Shown: positions 16,045-24,702 of the stretch, piece after piece
Layout of the letters: the number at the start of each line of letters is the position of its first letter
Position numbering within the stretch: position 1 is the stretch's first letter
Assembly: GCA_015494295.1 (NCBI GenBank)
Contig: WGBO01000056.1
Span: forward strand, 1 to 64,000
Source of the DNA: Gammaproteobacteria bacterium
GTDB lineage: Bacteria > Pseudomonadota > Gammaproteobacteria > DSM-19610
DNA: 64,000 nucleotides
Direction: 5' to 3'
The notes under the pieces: model-generated
Told to the model about the DNA's origin: nothing
The model's input: the letters and a program-made list of their open reading frames with translations, nothing else
The model's database searches: none
Translations under genes and position numbers: made by a program

Positions 16045-16849
16045 GATCGGCGCCGCGCGTTTCCGCCAGATGACCGAGGCGGTCGGGCGCAAGTTCGTGA
16101 CCGGCGTCGAGGACTTCGGTTACGCGGCCGCGCTGCTGGTGGAGAGCCTGGTCTGGTTGCTGGCCGGCCGCTGGATGCAGCAGCGCGTGCGGCTGGCGGC
16201 GGTGGCGCGGGAGATGATGAGCATAGGCGTGCAGGCGATCCCGGTGGTTTCCATCCTGGCGTTCGCCAACGGCGCCATGATGGCCATGCAGGGCATCTAC
16301 ACGCTGCGCGACTTCGGCGCCGAGTCGCAGGTGATTTCGGGCATTGCCATGTCGGTGACGCGCGAGTTCGGGGTGCTCATCGCCGGCATCGTGGTGGCCG
16401 GGCGTTCCGGTTCAGCCATTGCCGCGCGCATCGGCACCATGCAGATGGCGCAGGAGATCGACGCCCTGCGCGTGATTGGCGTGTCGCCGGTACGCTACCT
16501 GGTGTCGCCGATACTGGCCGCCATGCTGGTGATGATGCCGGTGCTGGCGATCCTGTCCGACGCCATGGCCATCGTCGGCGGTGGCGTGATTTCCATGGTC
16601 GAACTGCACATCAGCATGGAAACCTACCTGACCCGGATTCTCGCCAGCCTTGCGCCGGGGGACCTGTTCCAGGGACTGACCAAGAGCCTGGTGTTCGCGG
16701 TGCTGATCACCCTGGTGGCCACTAGCAACGGGTTCAACGCCAGCGGCGGCGCCGAAGGGCTGGGGCGCGCCACCACCCGCTCGGTGGTGTTGTGCATTGC
16801 CGCCATTGTGGTCGCCGACATGATATTCACCTTTTTCCTGAGTCGCTGA
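16034..16849 (+). CDS. MlaE-family ABC transporter permease (lipid transport)
   Basis: The 271-residue inner membrane protein has the MlaE/TGD1 signature: an amphipathic N-terminus, IPVVSILAFANGAMMAMQG, YTLRDFGAE, then REFGVLIAGIVVAGRSGSAI, AARIGTMQMAQEIDALRVIG and VSPVRYLVSPILAAMLVMMP. About five or six membrane segments are visible. With the ATPase and the MCE protein that follow it forms a phospholipid transport complex that works between inner and outer membrane. Its start overlaps the end of the STAS gene, and the ATPase gene starts one base after its stop. Confidence 0.92.
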   Translation: MAAEIGAARFRQMTEAVGRKFVTGVEDFGYAAALLVESLVWLLAGRWMQQRVRLAAVAREMMSIGVQAIPVVSILAFANGAMMAMQGIYTLRDFGAESQVISGIAMSVTREFGVLIAGIVVAGRSGSAIAARIGTMQMAQEIDALRVIGVSPVRYLVSPILAAMLVMMPVLAILSDAMAIVGGGVISMVELHISMETYLTRILASLAPGDLFQGLTKSLVFAVLITLVATSNGFNASGGAEGLGRATTRSVVLCIAAIVVADMIFTFFLSR

Positions 16850-16850
16850 C

Positions 16851-17678
16851 ATGGCCGTTCCCGTTTCACGAATGACATCCCCCGGCCCGGTCATCGAGGT
16901 GCGCGACCTGGTGACCTGCTACGGCGACCAGAAGATACTCGACGGCGTGTCGCTGACCGTGGAGCCGGGCGAGATCATGGTCATCATGGGCGGCAGCGGT
17001 TCGGGCAAGTCCACGCTGCTGCGCTACCTGCTGGGCCTGCACCGGGCCGATGGCGGTGAGATCCGCCTGTTCGGCAAGGATATCAGCACCCTGAGCAGCC
17101 GCGAGTGGATGGCGCTGCGGCGCAAGATCGGCGTCTCCTTCCAGGGCGGCGCGCTGTTCAACTCCATGGACGTGGGCGAGAACGTGCGCATGCCCCTGCG
17201 CGAACACACCAGCCTCGACGAGAACACCATGCGGATCATGGCGCGCATGAAGCTGGAGGTGGTCAACATGGCCGGCTTCGAACACCTGATGCCGGCGCAG
17301 TTGTCGGGTGGCATGATCAAGCGCGCGGCTCTGGCGCGCGCCATCGTCATGGACCCCGCCATCCTGTTCTTCGACGAGCCGTCGGCGGGCCTGGACCCGG
17401 TGGTGGCCGCCGACCTGGACAACCTGATCCTGCGCATCCGCGACGCCATGCAGGTGTCGATGGTGGTGGTCACGCACGAACTGGAGAGCGCCTTCAAGAT
17501 CGCCGACCGCATCACCGTGCTCGACCGCGGCCGTATCCTGATGATCGGTACCGTGGACGAGGTGCGCGGTTCCGACAACCCGAGAATACGCAACCTGCTG
17601 ACCCGTACATCAGAAGACGAACCTGTCGACGCGGACGAATACCTGCGCCGGCTCACCGAGGGAGCCAGACGGATTTGA
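16851..17678 (+). CDS. MlaF-family ABC transporter ATPase
   Basis: The 275-residue ATP-binding subunit has Walker A GGSGSGKST (about 47-55), Q-loop VSFQGGALFNSMDVGENV, signature LSGGMIKRAALARAI, Walker B ILFFDEPSAGLDP and the H-loop VVVTHELESAF. The GGMIKR variant of the signature is typical of MlaF rather than of import ATPases. The ATG at 16851 gives a slightly extended N-terminus; the Met at residue 8 is an alternative. The MCE gene's TTG start overlaps its stop codon. Confidence 0.93.
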   Translation: MAVPVSRMTSPGPVIEVRDLVTCYGDQKILDGVSLTVEPGEIMVIMGGSGSGKSTLLRYLLGLHRADGGEIRLFGKDISTLSSREWMALRRKIGVSFQGGALFNSMDVGENVRMPLREHTSLDENTMRIMARMKLEVVNMAGFEHLMPAQLSGGMIKRAALARAIVMDPAILFFDEPSAGLDPVVAADLDNLILRIRDAMQVSMVVVTHELESAFKIADRITVLDRGRILMIGTVDEVRGSDNPRIRNLLTRTSEDEPVDADEYLRRLTEGARRI

Positions 17679-18625
17679 AACGCGACACCATCAATTATTT
17701 CAGCGTGGGCCTGTTCGTGCTCGCGGCGCTGGCGGTGCTGTTCTGGACGCTGCTGCAAGTCAGCGCCGGTGGCGGCGAGCGGGACGTCTACTACACCGAG
17801 TACCGCAACGTGGCCGGCCTGTCGGAAGGCACGCTGGTCACCTACGAGGGCTACGTGTTCGGCAAGGTCGCCGCCATCGAGCCGGGGCGTGACGCGCAGG
17901 GCGTGCGCTACCGCGTGGCGCTGGAAGTCGCCAGCGGCTGGAAGATCCCCAGCGACAGCGTGGCGCGCATCTACTCCGAGGGACTGCTGGCGGACACCGT
18001 GGTGAACATCTCGGAAGGCAAGGCCGGCGAGTTCCTGGAGCCGGGCGGGATGATCCGCGGCGAGCAGGGCGTGGACCTGTTCGCCGTCATCGGCGAGGTG
18101 GCGGGGGACGTCGGTGATCTCAGCGAGAACGCCATCCGTCCGCTGATCGAATCCCTGAACCGCACCGTGCAGGAAGTGGGCGGGGCGCTGGAGAAGCGGG
18201 TGCCGGTGATACTCGACGACGTCGAGCACCTGGTGGGGCGGCTGGACGACAGCGCCAGCCATCTCTCGGACATTCTCGACGACGACGGTACCCACAAGGC
18301 GAAGCGCATCCTCGGCAACGTGGACCGCGCGGCGCAGGATCTCAGTGAACTGACGGCCGGTCTCGCCGAGGTGAAGCGCGACGCCCAGGCGCTGATGGCG
18401 AAGCTGGATACGCTGGTCAGCGACAGCGGCCCGGACGTGCGCCAGGCGGTGGCCGACCTGCGCCATATCCTCGACCAGGTATCGCGCTACAGCGCGGGCA
18501 TCCTGCAGAACATGGACGACACCAGCCGCAACATGAACGAGTTCAGCCGCCAGATCCGCGACAACCCGGGTCGGCTGCTGGGCGGCGCCGCGCCGAAGGA
18601 CAAGGGGGTGACACGTGATCGCTAG
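17675..18625 (+). CDS. MlaD/MCE-domain lipid-binding protein
   Basis: It was read from TTG at 17675, which overlaps the ATPase stop and lies about ten bases after GGGAG. The product has 316 residues. One N-terminal membrane anchor (FSVGLFVLAALAVLFWTLL) is followed by an MCE domain at about residues 40-120 (YRNVAGLSEGTLVTYEGYVF, GKVAAIEPG, IYSEGLLADTVVNIS). A long helical C-terminal region is rich in Asp/Leu heptads (SLNRTVQEVGGALEKRVPVI, NMNEFSRQIRDNPGRLLGG). It is longer than E. coli MlaD (about 183 residues), as in many MCE proteins with tunnel-forming helices. It probably binds lipid in the periplasm as the substrate-handling subunit. Confidence 0.9.
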   Translation: MKRDTINYFSVGLFVLAALAVLFWTLLQVSAGGGERDVYYTEYRNVAGLSEGTLVTYEGYVFGKVAAIEPGRDAQGVRYRVALEVASGWKIPSDSVARIYSEGLLADTVVNISEGKAGEFLEPGGMIRGEQGVDLFAVIGEVAGDVGDLSENAIRPLIESLNRTVQEVGGALEKRVPVILDDVEHLVGRLDDSASHLSDILDDDGTHKAKRILGNVDRAAQDLSELTAGLAEVKRDAQALMAKLDTLVSDSGPDVRQAVADLRHILDQVSRYSAGILQNMDDTSRNMNEFSRQIRDNPGRLLGGAAPKDKGVTRDR

Positions 18626-19220
18626 GGCAGGGATGTTGTTATTGCTGGCGGCCTGGCTGGCCGCCTGTTCCACCGGCCAGCCGGTGCCGGAAGACCGCTT
18701 CTATGAAGTGCGCCCGGACCAGCCCGGCGCGCTGCCGGCGCCGCGCCTGACGGGTGGCCTGATGCTGGCGCACATCGGCGCCGACCCGTTGCGCAACGGC
18801 CGCGCCATTCTCTACCGCGACAGCGGACGGCCGCTGGAGCTGGGGCGCTACCGCTACGAGTTCTGGGCCGACCAGCCGCCCAGGATGGTGCAGGCGGCGC
18901 TGCTCGACGCGTTGCGAGCCAGCGGTGTCGCTGACCGGGTTGAATCGGAGGGGTATCGCCCGCATTTCCGTTATGAACTCGACGTGAGGGTGCGGCGCTT
19001 CGAGTCGCTGCTCGGCGCCGGGCGTGCACGCGCGGATGTCGAACTGGAAGCCACGCTGCGCGAGGGCGAACGGACGCGGTGGACGAAGGTCTACCGGCGT
19101 CAGGTTGATGCGCGCGCGGGCGACATGCACGCGCTGGCCGATGCCATGCGGCAGGGCCTGGGACAGATATTCGAGGCAATGATAGGAGATTTGAAAGTCG
19201 CGGAAACCGGTGACAGATAG
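18615..19220 (+). CDS. ABC-type transport auxiliary lipoprotein (PqiC-like)
   Basis: The 201-residue lipoprotein starts at GTG 18615, inside the end of the MCE gene. The signal peptide ends in the lipobox LAAC (Cys at residue 18). The mature part has the pattern of the PqiC/ABC transport auxiliary family: RFYEVRPDQ, LGRYRYEFWADQPPRMVQAA, LLDALRASGVADRV, and the strand VDVELEATLRE-like region. PqiC-type lipoproteins sit in the outer membrane and cooperate with MCE proteins, so this completes the lipid transport operon. Confidence 0.85.
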   Translation: MIARAGMLLLLAAWLAACSTGQPVPEDRFYEVRPDQPGALPAPRLTGGLMLAHIGADPLRNGRAILYRDSGRPLELGRYRYEFWADQPPRMVQAALLDALRASGVADRVESEGYRPHFRYELDVRVRRFESLLGAGRARADVELEATLREGERTRWTKVYRRQVDARAGDMHALADAMRQGLGQIFEAMIGDLKVAETGDR

Positions 19221-19255
19221 CGCATGTGGAGCCCGGCGGCTACACTGGGGGTAAC

Positions 19256-21463
19256 ATGGTAGCGAGAGCGGAAACCACAACGCCGGCGGATGGCCAGGAA
19301 CTGGACCTGGACGCCTGGCTGTCGTCGGTGAATTTCGGGCGCGACGAATCCGGGCAACAGATGATCCGCGCCGCGCTGGAGTGCGCGCAGCAGGCGCACC
19401 GCAACCAGACCCGCGCCTCCGGCGAACCCTACCTGATCCACAGCCTCGCGGTGGCCGAAATCGTCCACCACCTGCAACTCGACCACGAAGCCGTGGCGGC
19501 GGCCCTGCTGCACGACGTGGTCGAGGATACCGACGTCACCCTGGACGACATACGCAAGCAGTTTGGCGACAAGGTCGCGCACCTCGTCGACGGCGTCACC
19601 AAGATGGGGCGCATCAGCGAAATCCGCGAACCGCTGGCGGCGCAGAAACAGCTCGACGACTCGCACGCCGAGAACGTGCGCAAGCTGCTGCTGGCGATGG
19701 CCGAGGACGTGCGCGTGGTCCTCATCAAGCTGGCCGACCGCCTGCACAACATGCGCACCCTGCGCCACCTCGACGAGGCGCGCCAGAAACGCATCGCCCG
19801 CGAAACCCTGGAGATCTATTCGCCGCTCGCCAACCGGCTCGGCATCTGGCAGGTCAAGTGGGAGCTGGAAGACCTGGCGCTGCGCTACCTCGATCCGGAG
19901 GCCTACCACCGTATCGCGGCGCTGCTGGACGGACGGCGCATCGACCGCGAGCGGCATATCGAGCTGGTCAAGGAAAGCCTGGTGGAGGCTTTCGACAAGG
20001 CGGGCATCGACGCCGAGGTGGAGGGGCGCCCCAAGCACATCTACAGCATCTGGCGAAAGATGCGGCGCAAGAACGTTGACTTCCACCAGATCTTCGACGT
20101 GCAGGCGGTGCGCGTGCTGGTCAATACCACGGCCGAGTGCTACGCGGTGCTGGGCATCGTCCACGGCCTGTGGCGGCACGTGCCGCACGAGTTCGACGAC
20201 TACATCGCCAACCCCAAGGCGAACAATTACCGCTCCCTGCATACGGCGGTGATCGGGCCCGAGGGCAAGCCGGTGGAGGTGCAGATCCGCACCCATGAAA
20301 TGCACGAGCACGCGGAGCTGGGTATCGCCGCGCACTGGCGCTACAAGGAAGGCTCGCGCTACGACGAAGGCTTCGAGAAGAAGATCGCCTGGCTGCGCCA
20401 GTTGCTGGAATGGAAGGACGAGGAACCGTCGGCGCTGGATTTCGTGGACCGCTTCAAGTCCGAATCGGTGGAGGAGCGCGTCTATGCGCTGACGCCGCAG
20501 GGCGAGGTCATCGATCTGCCGGCGGGCGCCACGGTGCTGGATTTCGCCTACCACATCCATACCGACGTCGGACACCGTTGCCGGGGCGTCAAGGTCAACG
20601 GCCGCATCGTGCCGCTCAACTACGTGCTCAAGAGCGGCGAGCAGGTGGAAGTGCTCACCGGGCGACAGGCTCACCCCAGCCGTGACTGGCTCAACCCGCA
20701 CCTCGGTTACCTCAAGACCTCGCGCGCGCGCGCCAAGGTGCGGCACTGGATCAAGATGCAGGACCGCGAGATCAACATCGCGGCGGGGCGCGCCGCGCTG
20801 GAACGCGAACTGCACCGCCTGGGCCTGTCCGGTCAGCGCCTGGACGAAGTGGCGGAACGTCTCAACTTCAGCAACGTCGACGGGTTGATGGCGGCGCTGG
20901 GCCGCGGCGACCTGCCCTACGGGCACGTCGTCAGCGCGCTCATCGATCTGGAAGGCCGCGACGACGAACCGCTTACCCTGCCCACGGGGGGCAAGCGCAG
21001 CGAACGTTCGGCGCCGGGCGGCTTCCGGGTGCTGGGCGTGGGCAACCTGCTGACCACCACCGCGCGTTGCTGCAACCCGGTGCCCAACGACGCCATCGTC
21101 GGTTACATCACGCGCGGGCGTGGCGTGACCATTCACCGCAGCGACTGCCCCAACGTGCTGCGGCTGAAGGAGGAAGACCGCGACCGGCTGATCGACGTGG
21201 AGTGGGGCGTGGTGCCGGACCGCGTGTTCCCGGTGGATATCCGCATCCAGGCCTACGACCGGCCGGGCTTGCTGCGTGATGTCACCGCGGTGCTCGCCAA
21301 CGACAAGATCAATGTCACCGGCGTCAATACCAGCACCGATGCCAAGACCATGATCGCGCGCATGGAACTGCACGTGGAGGTGGCCGACATCGGCCAGCTC
21401 AGCCGCGTGCTGAGTCGTATCGGTCAGCTGCCGAACGTGATCGAGGTGCGACGCAAGATCTGA
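19256..21463 (+). CDS. relA: RelA-type (p)ppGpp synthetase with intact HD hydrolase motifs
   Basis: The 735-residue protein is read from the ATG at 19256, with GGGGG upstream. Order of domains: HD domain (residues ~45-190), synthetase (~235-370), TGS (~400-460), helical and zinc-finger-like region (ARCCNPVPNDAIVGYITRG), ACT (~660-735). The synthetase carries E312-F-D-D (HEFDDYIANPKANNYRSLHT), the acidic EXDD form of monofunctional RelA. Unlike E. coli RelA, the HD domain keeps its metal-binding residues: H62, H86-D87-V-V-E90-D91 and D161 in ADRLHN. It may therefore hydrolyse as well as make (p)ppGpp. The gene stands alone after the lipid transport operon, 35 bases downstream. Confidence 0.93.
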   Translation: MVARAETTTPADGQELDLDAWLSSVNFGRDESGQQMIRAALECAQQAHRNQTRASGEPYLIHSLAVAEIVHHLQLDHEAVAAALLHDVVEDTDVTLDDIRKQFGDKVAHLVDGVTKMGRISEIREPLAAQKQLDDSHAENVRKLLLAMAEDVRVVLIKLADRLHNMRTLRHLDEARQKRIARETLEIYSPLANRLGIWQVKWELEDLALRYLDPEAYHRIAALLDGRRIDRERHIELVKESLVEAFDKAGIDAEVEGRPKHIYSIWRKMRRKNVDFHQIFDVQAVRVLVNTTAECYAVLGIVHGLWRHVPHEFDDYIANPKANNYRSLHTAVIGPEGKPVEVQIRTHEMHEHAELGIAAHWRYKEGSRYDEGFEKKIAWLRQLLEWKDEEPSALDFVDRFKSESVEERVYALTPQGEVIDLPAGATVLDFAYHIHTDVGHRCRGVKVNGRIVPLNYVLKSGEQVEVLTGRQAHPSRDWLNPHLGYLKTSRARAKVRHWIKMQDREINIAAGRAALERELHRLGLSGQRLDEVAERLNFSNVDGLMAALGRGDLPYGHVVSALIDLEGRDDEPLTLPTGGKRSERSAPGGFRVLGVGNLLTTTARCCNPVPNDAIVGYITRGRGVTIHRSDCPNVLRLKEEDRDRLIDVEWGVVPDRVFPVDIRIQAYDRPGLLRDVTAVLANDKINVTGVNTSTDAKTMIARMELHVEVADIGQLSRVLSRIGQLPNVIEVRRKI

Positions 21464-21479
21464 AACGGTGGGGCGGGAA

Positions 21480-21556
21480 TGGCGTCCCGGAGAGGATTCG
21501 AACCTCCGACCTAGCGCTTAGGAGGCGCTTGCTCTATCCAGCTGAGCTACCGGGAC
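21480..21556 (-). tRNA. tRNA-Arg, anticodon CCU
   Basis: The 77-base cloverleaf lies on the minus strand. The acceptor stem GTCCCGG/CCGGGAC is followed by G and an encoded CCA. The D-arm is AGCTCAGCTGGATAGAGC. The anticodon stem GCGC frames a loop with CCT (reads AGG, arginine). The T-arm contains GGTTCGAATCC. Structure and invariant bases are all present. Confidence 0.96.
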
Positions 21557-21644
21557 CGGTCGCGGCATGTTAACAAAGCCGCCCGGGGCCAGCCACCGGC
21601 GCCGGGGCGTTGTCAGCCTCCCGGGCGGGGTCTATAGTCAGTTT

Positions 21645-21980
21645 ATGAGCCTGCCGCGCGTGACACTGCTACCCTTCCACGATGCGTCGGAACCCCTGCG
21701 CAAGCGGGCGCCCGTCCTCGACGAGAACGGCCGGCCGCTGTCCGATTTCATGGTGCTGATTCCCGGGCTGCGCAAGAAGCCGCAGATCCGCATCCAGCAG
21801 ACCATGCGCGACATCCACTGTATTCTCTCGCGTTTCGGCGACACGGTGGTGTTCGCCGAACTCAACCTCAAGCTCAATCTGCTGTGGGTTTCCATCCGCC
21901 CGGTCGCCGGCATCCGCTTCGAGATCACCGAGGCGCTGCGCCTGTCGATACCCGACGCGCGCCTGGTCTCCCACCTCTGA
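21645..21980 (+). CDS. Conserved-looking small protein of unknown function
   Basis: The 111-residue cytoplasmic-type protein starts at the ATG at 21645. It contains ASEPLRKRAPVLDENGRPLS, IPGLRKKPQIRIQQTMRDIH, then VVFAELNLKLNLLWVSIRP and ALRLSIPDARLVSHL. It shows alternating strands and amphipathic helices, with no signal peptide and no membrane segment. Composition and codon use match its neighbours, so it is probably a real gene. I do not recognise the family. Confidence 0.6.
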   Translation: MSLPRVTLLPFHDASEPLRKRAPVLDENGRPLSDFMVLIPGLRKKPQIRIQQTMRDIHCILSRFGDTVVFAELNLKLNLLWVSIRPVAGIRFEITEALRLSIPDARLVSHL

Positions 21981-22007
21981 GCGGGTAAAAACCTTTCAAA
22001 AAACGTG

Positions 22008-22016
22008 TGTTAGAGT
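22008..22016 (+). promoter_or_regulatory. Possible extended -10 promoter element for adk
   Basis: TGT-TAGAGT matches the extended -10 pattern (TGnTATAAT) with two mismatches, about 150 bases before adk. No good -35 box is visible, so this is weak. Confidence 0.25.
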
Positions 22017-22168
22017 GGCCAGGGGCCATAAACCGCCGGTCCCGCCGCTCGCGGCTATTGATTGCCCGCACCATCGCAAGCACAATGCGCACCTGCATTT
22101 TTCGGCCCGGGCAGACCTCCGCTGCCGAAAACTCCGATTTTTCGTCTACCGTTCGAGAGGAACACGCA

Positions 22169-22819
22169 ATGAAACTGATTCTTTTAGGTGCGCCGGGTGC
22201 CGGCAAGGGTACCGTGGCCAAGATGCTGACCGAAATGGATGGCTCGGTACAGATTTCCACCGGCGACATCCTGCGCGGCGCCGTCCAGGCCGGCACCGAG
22301 CTGGGCAAGAAGGCCCAGGCCTACATGAATGCCGGCGACCTGGTGCCCGACGAGCTGATCATGGGCATCATGGAAAAGCGCCTGCAGGAACCGGATTGCG
22401 AGAAGGGCTTCCTGCTCGACGGTTTCCCGCGCACCATTCCCCAGGCCGAGGCCCTCAAGGTGTTGCTCGACAAGCTGGGCATCAAACTGGACATGGCCGT
22501 CAACATCGACGTGCCGCGTGACGTGATCCTGGACCGCCTGACCACTCGCCGCACCTGCTCCAACCCGGAATGCCAGGCGATCTACAACGTGAAGAGCAAC
22601 CCGCCGAAGGTGGAAGGCGTGTGCGACAAGTGCGGCAGCCCGGTGATCCAGCGCGAGGACGAGACCGAGGAAGCCATCACCCATCGCCTGGAAACCTACC
22701 AGGAGAAGACCGCGCCGCTGATCGGCTTCTACGAGAAGGAAGGCCTGTGCATCACCGTTACCGCCACCAGCAGCGAAGACGTGATCAACGCCATCAAGGA
22801 GCGTCTGGCCGCCGCCTGA
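22169..22819 (+). CDS. adk: Adenylate kinase with four-Cys (zinc-type) LID
   Basis: The 216-residue Adk converts AMP and ATP to two ADP. The start at 22169 gives the canonical MKLILLGAPGAGKGT opening with the P-loop. The AMP-binding ISTGDILR and GFLLDGFPRTIPQAEAL motifs are present, as is the arginine-rich LID. The LID carries TCSNPECQAIYN and GVCDKCG, i.e. C-x4-C-x16-C-x2-C, which in other long Adks binds structural zinc. E. coli-type enzymes lack these cysteines and use a hydrogen-bond network. The gene is monocistronic and closes with an intrinsic terminator. Confidence 0.96.
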   Translation: MKLILLGAPGAGKGTVAKMLTEMDGSVQISTGDILRGAVQAGTELGKKAQAYMNAGDLVPDELIMGIMEKRLQEPDCEKGFLLDGFPRTIPQAEALKVLLDKLGIKLDMAVNIDVPRDVILDRLTTRRTCSNPECQAIYNVKSNPPKVEGVCDKCGSPVIQREDETEEAITHRLETYQEKTAPLIGFYEKEGLCITVTATSSEDVINAIKERLAAA

Positions 22820-22840
22820 CCGGTAAACGCCCGCTCCCCC

Positions 22841-22872
22841 AAAACGGCGGCCATCCGGCCGCCGTTTTTTTT
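22841..22872 (+). terminator. Intrinsic terminator of adk
   Basis: AAAACGGCGGCC-ATCC-GGCCGCCGTTTTTTTT: a nine-pair GC-rich stem flanked by A-run and T-run, 21 bases after the adk stop. The A-run on the other side could make it work in both directions. Confidence 0.9.
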
Positions 22873-23316
22873 CGTCCCTTTTTGAGGTAGGCGGTTGATT
22901 TTGTTGGGATAAGGTCGGGTTGGAAGGGGTGGGAGGCCGAGTATTTGTGGCGGAATATTGACTATTCGGGCCTGGAGCGGGGACAATGATGCGGAGTTTT
23001 GACAACGTCCAACCACGTTAACAACTACGCTTTAATAACTAACAATAAGTGAGGTTCATGGTGGTGATCCCCGGTGCGGGGCGGTTGCGTTCGCGAGCGC
23101 GTTCGGAGGCTGCCGTTGTTTTTCCTGTAAATCCCCCCGGTTTATCGAGGTGTGCGGATCTTGATCGTCCGCGAAATTTCCGAACGGAACCTTGCTGATG
23201 CGCGGCCGGAATGCCGTGCGCACAGGCGTGGGCGGGACTGTTTCGCCTGAGGGCAGATGGTCGTCGCCACGCAACAAAAACAAGATATACCGAAGACTGT
23301 GAGGAGTCGGAGGCTG
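22873..23316. other. 444-base intergenic region upstream of the giant-protein operon
   Basis: No convincing gene is present. The stretch is more A/T-rich than its surroundings in the middle part (22980-23050) and carries two TTGAC-type boxes. It also carries small hairpins such as CCCC-GGTG-CGGGG near 23070. As the only long gap in front of the 35-kb export cluster, it probably contains that operon's promoter and a long untranslated leader. Confidence 0.5.
22958..22987 (+). promoter_or_regulatory. Candidate promoter for the TolC/giant exoprotein operon
   Basis: TTGACT (22958-22963) and GACAAT (22982-22987) are separated by 18 bases. A second possible -35, TTGACA (22999-23004), lacks a good -10 partner. 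If used, transcripts would carry a leader of about 320 bases before the TolC-like gene. Confidence 0.3.
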
Positions 23317-24675
23317 ATGGTTGATACCACGGAACGTGGCGCCCGCGTGGGTGTATTGCTGGCAGGTGCATTGTCGGTGCTGTTCGCGGCGCCGGCGATG
23401 GCGGAGGATCTGCTGACGGTGTACCAGCGCGCGGTGCAGAATGATCCGGGCCTGCGCGGGGCCGGTTTTCAGCACCAGGCGGCAGCGGAGGGTGTCAGGC
23501 AGGCGCGCGCGGCGCTGTTGCCCGATGTCAGTTTCGATGCCGAGCATATCGAGACGCGCCAGGACATTGTCAGTTCCGACAACACGGTGTTCGCCCAGGG
23601 CAGCACCGACTTTCCCACCGATACCTATACCCTGACGCTGACCCAGCCATTGTTCGACTGGGCCGCCTATGTCGGCTACAAGCAGTCGCAGGCGGACCTG
23701 TTGCGGGCTGACGCCGAGTATCTGCGCGCCCGCCAGGATCTCATGTTGCAGGTGGCGGAGCGTTACCTGGCGGTGCTGGCCGCCCAGGATGAGTTGCGTT
23801 TCGTGCGCGCGGAGAAGGCTGCCGTGGCGCGCCAGCTCAAACGCGCCCAGGAACGTCTCGGCAGCGGCATGGCGCGCATCACCGATCTGCACGACGCGCG
23901 TTCGCGTTTCGCCTCGGTGGAGACGGACGAGATCGACGCCGAGAACGCGCTCGACGACGCCATCCAGGCGCTCGCCGAGCTGACCGGGCCGCTGGACGGG
24001 GAGCTGGCGCGGCTGGCCGAGGAGATCGACCTGGTGCGGCCCGACCCGGAGTCGGTGGACCAGTGGATCGAGTCGGCGGTGAACCAGAACCCCCGCGTTG
24101 TGTTGCTCAAACACAGCATGGAGGTGGCGCGCCAGGAGGCGCGGCGGCAGAAGGCCGGCCACTACCCGACGCTGGATCTCACCGCCCGTTACAACAACCG
24201 CGAAACCGACGGTACCCTGTTCGGTGGCGGCAGCGAGGTGGAAACCACCGATCTGTCGTTGCGCTTCAGGCTGCCCATCTACCAGGGCGGCGCCACCAGC
24301 GCGCGTGCCCGCGAGGCGGCCTTCCTGTACCAGAAGGCGCGCGAGGATTTCATCAAGGAGCAGCGCGCGGTCAGCCGCGAGACGCGCAGCGCCTACCGCG
24401 GCGTGCTCAGCTCCATCAGCCGGGTGCGCTCGGCGCGCCAGTTCGTCATCGCGCAGCAGCTTGCGCTGGAAGCGCGCCGCGAGAGTTTCAGATCGGGCCT
24501 GGAGACGGCCATCATGGTGCTGGACGCGGAGCGCGACCTGTACTCCGCCAAGCGCGACTATGCGCGCGCGCGCTACGACTATGTGCTGGACAGCCTGCGG
24601 CTGAAACACGCGGTTGGCAGCCTGCAGGCGTCCGACATCCAGGCGGCCAACAACTGGTTCGAGAAGGCGCCCTGA
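23317..24675 (+). CDS. TolC-family outer membrane channel protein
   Basis: The 452-residue precursor starts at the ATG at 23317 with GGAGG five bases upstream. The signal peptide is cleaved after PAMA-ED at about residue 29. The OEP repeat architecture is visible: DLLTVYQRAVQNDPGLRGAG, TLTLTQPLFDWAAYVGYKQS, long helices, then the second repeat with TLDLTARYNNRETDGTLFGG, LSLRFRLPIYQGGATSARAR and the final VLDAERDLYSAKRDYARARY. It would form the trimeric outer membrane exit duct. It lies 27 bases before the giant exoprotein gene, so it is probably that protein's dedicated duct, working with the three HlyD-type adaptors encoded downstream. Confidence 0.93.
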   Translation: MVDTTERGARVGVLLAGALSVLFAAPAMAEDLLTVYQRAVQNDPGLRGAGFQHQAAAEGVRQARAALLPDVSFDAEHIETRQDIVSSDNTVFAQGSTDFPTDTYTLTLTQPLFDWAAYVGYKQSQADLLRADAEYLRARQDLMLQVAERYLAVLAAQDELRFVRAEKAAVARQLKRAQERLGSGMARITDLHDARSRFASVETDEIDAENALDDAIQALAELTGPLDGELARLAEEIDLVRPDPESVDQWIESAVNQNPRVVLLKHSMEVARQEARRQKAGHYPTLDLTARYNNRETDGTLFGGGSEVETTDLSLRFRLPIYQGGATSARAREAAFLYQKAREDFIKEQRAVSRETRSAYRGVLSSISRVRSARQFVIAQQLALEARRESFRSGLETAIMVLDAERDLYSAKRDYARARYDYVLDSLRLKHAVGSLQASDIQAANNWFEKAP

Positions 24676-24702
24676 CGGGGCTGACACGGCGGGTACACGC
24701 GA

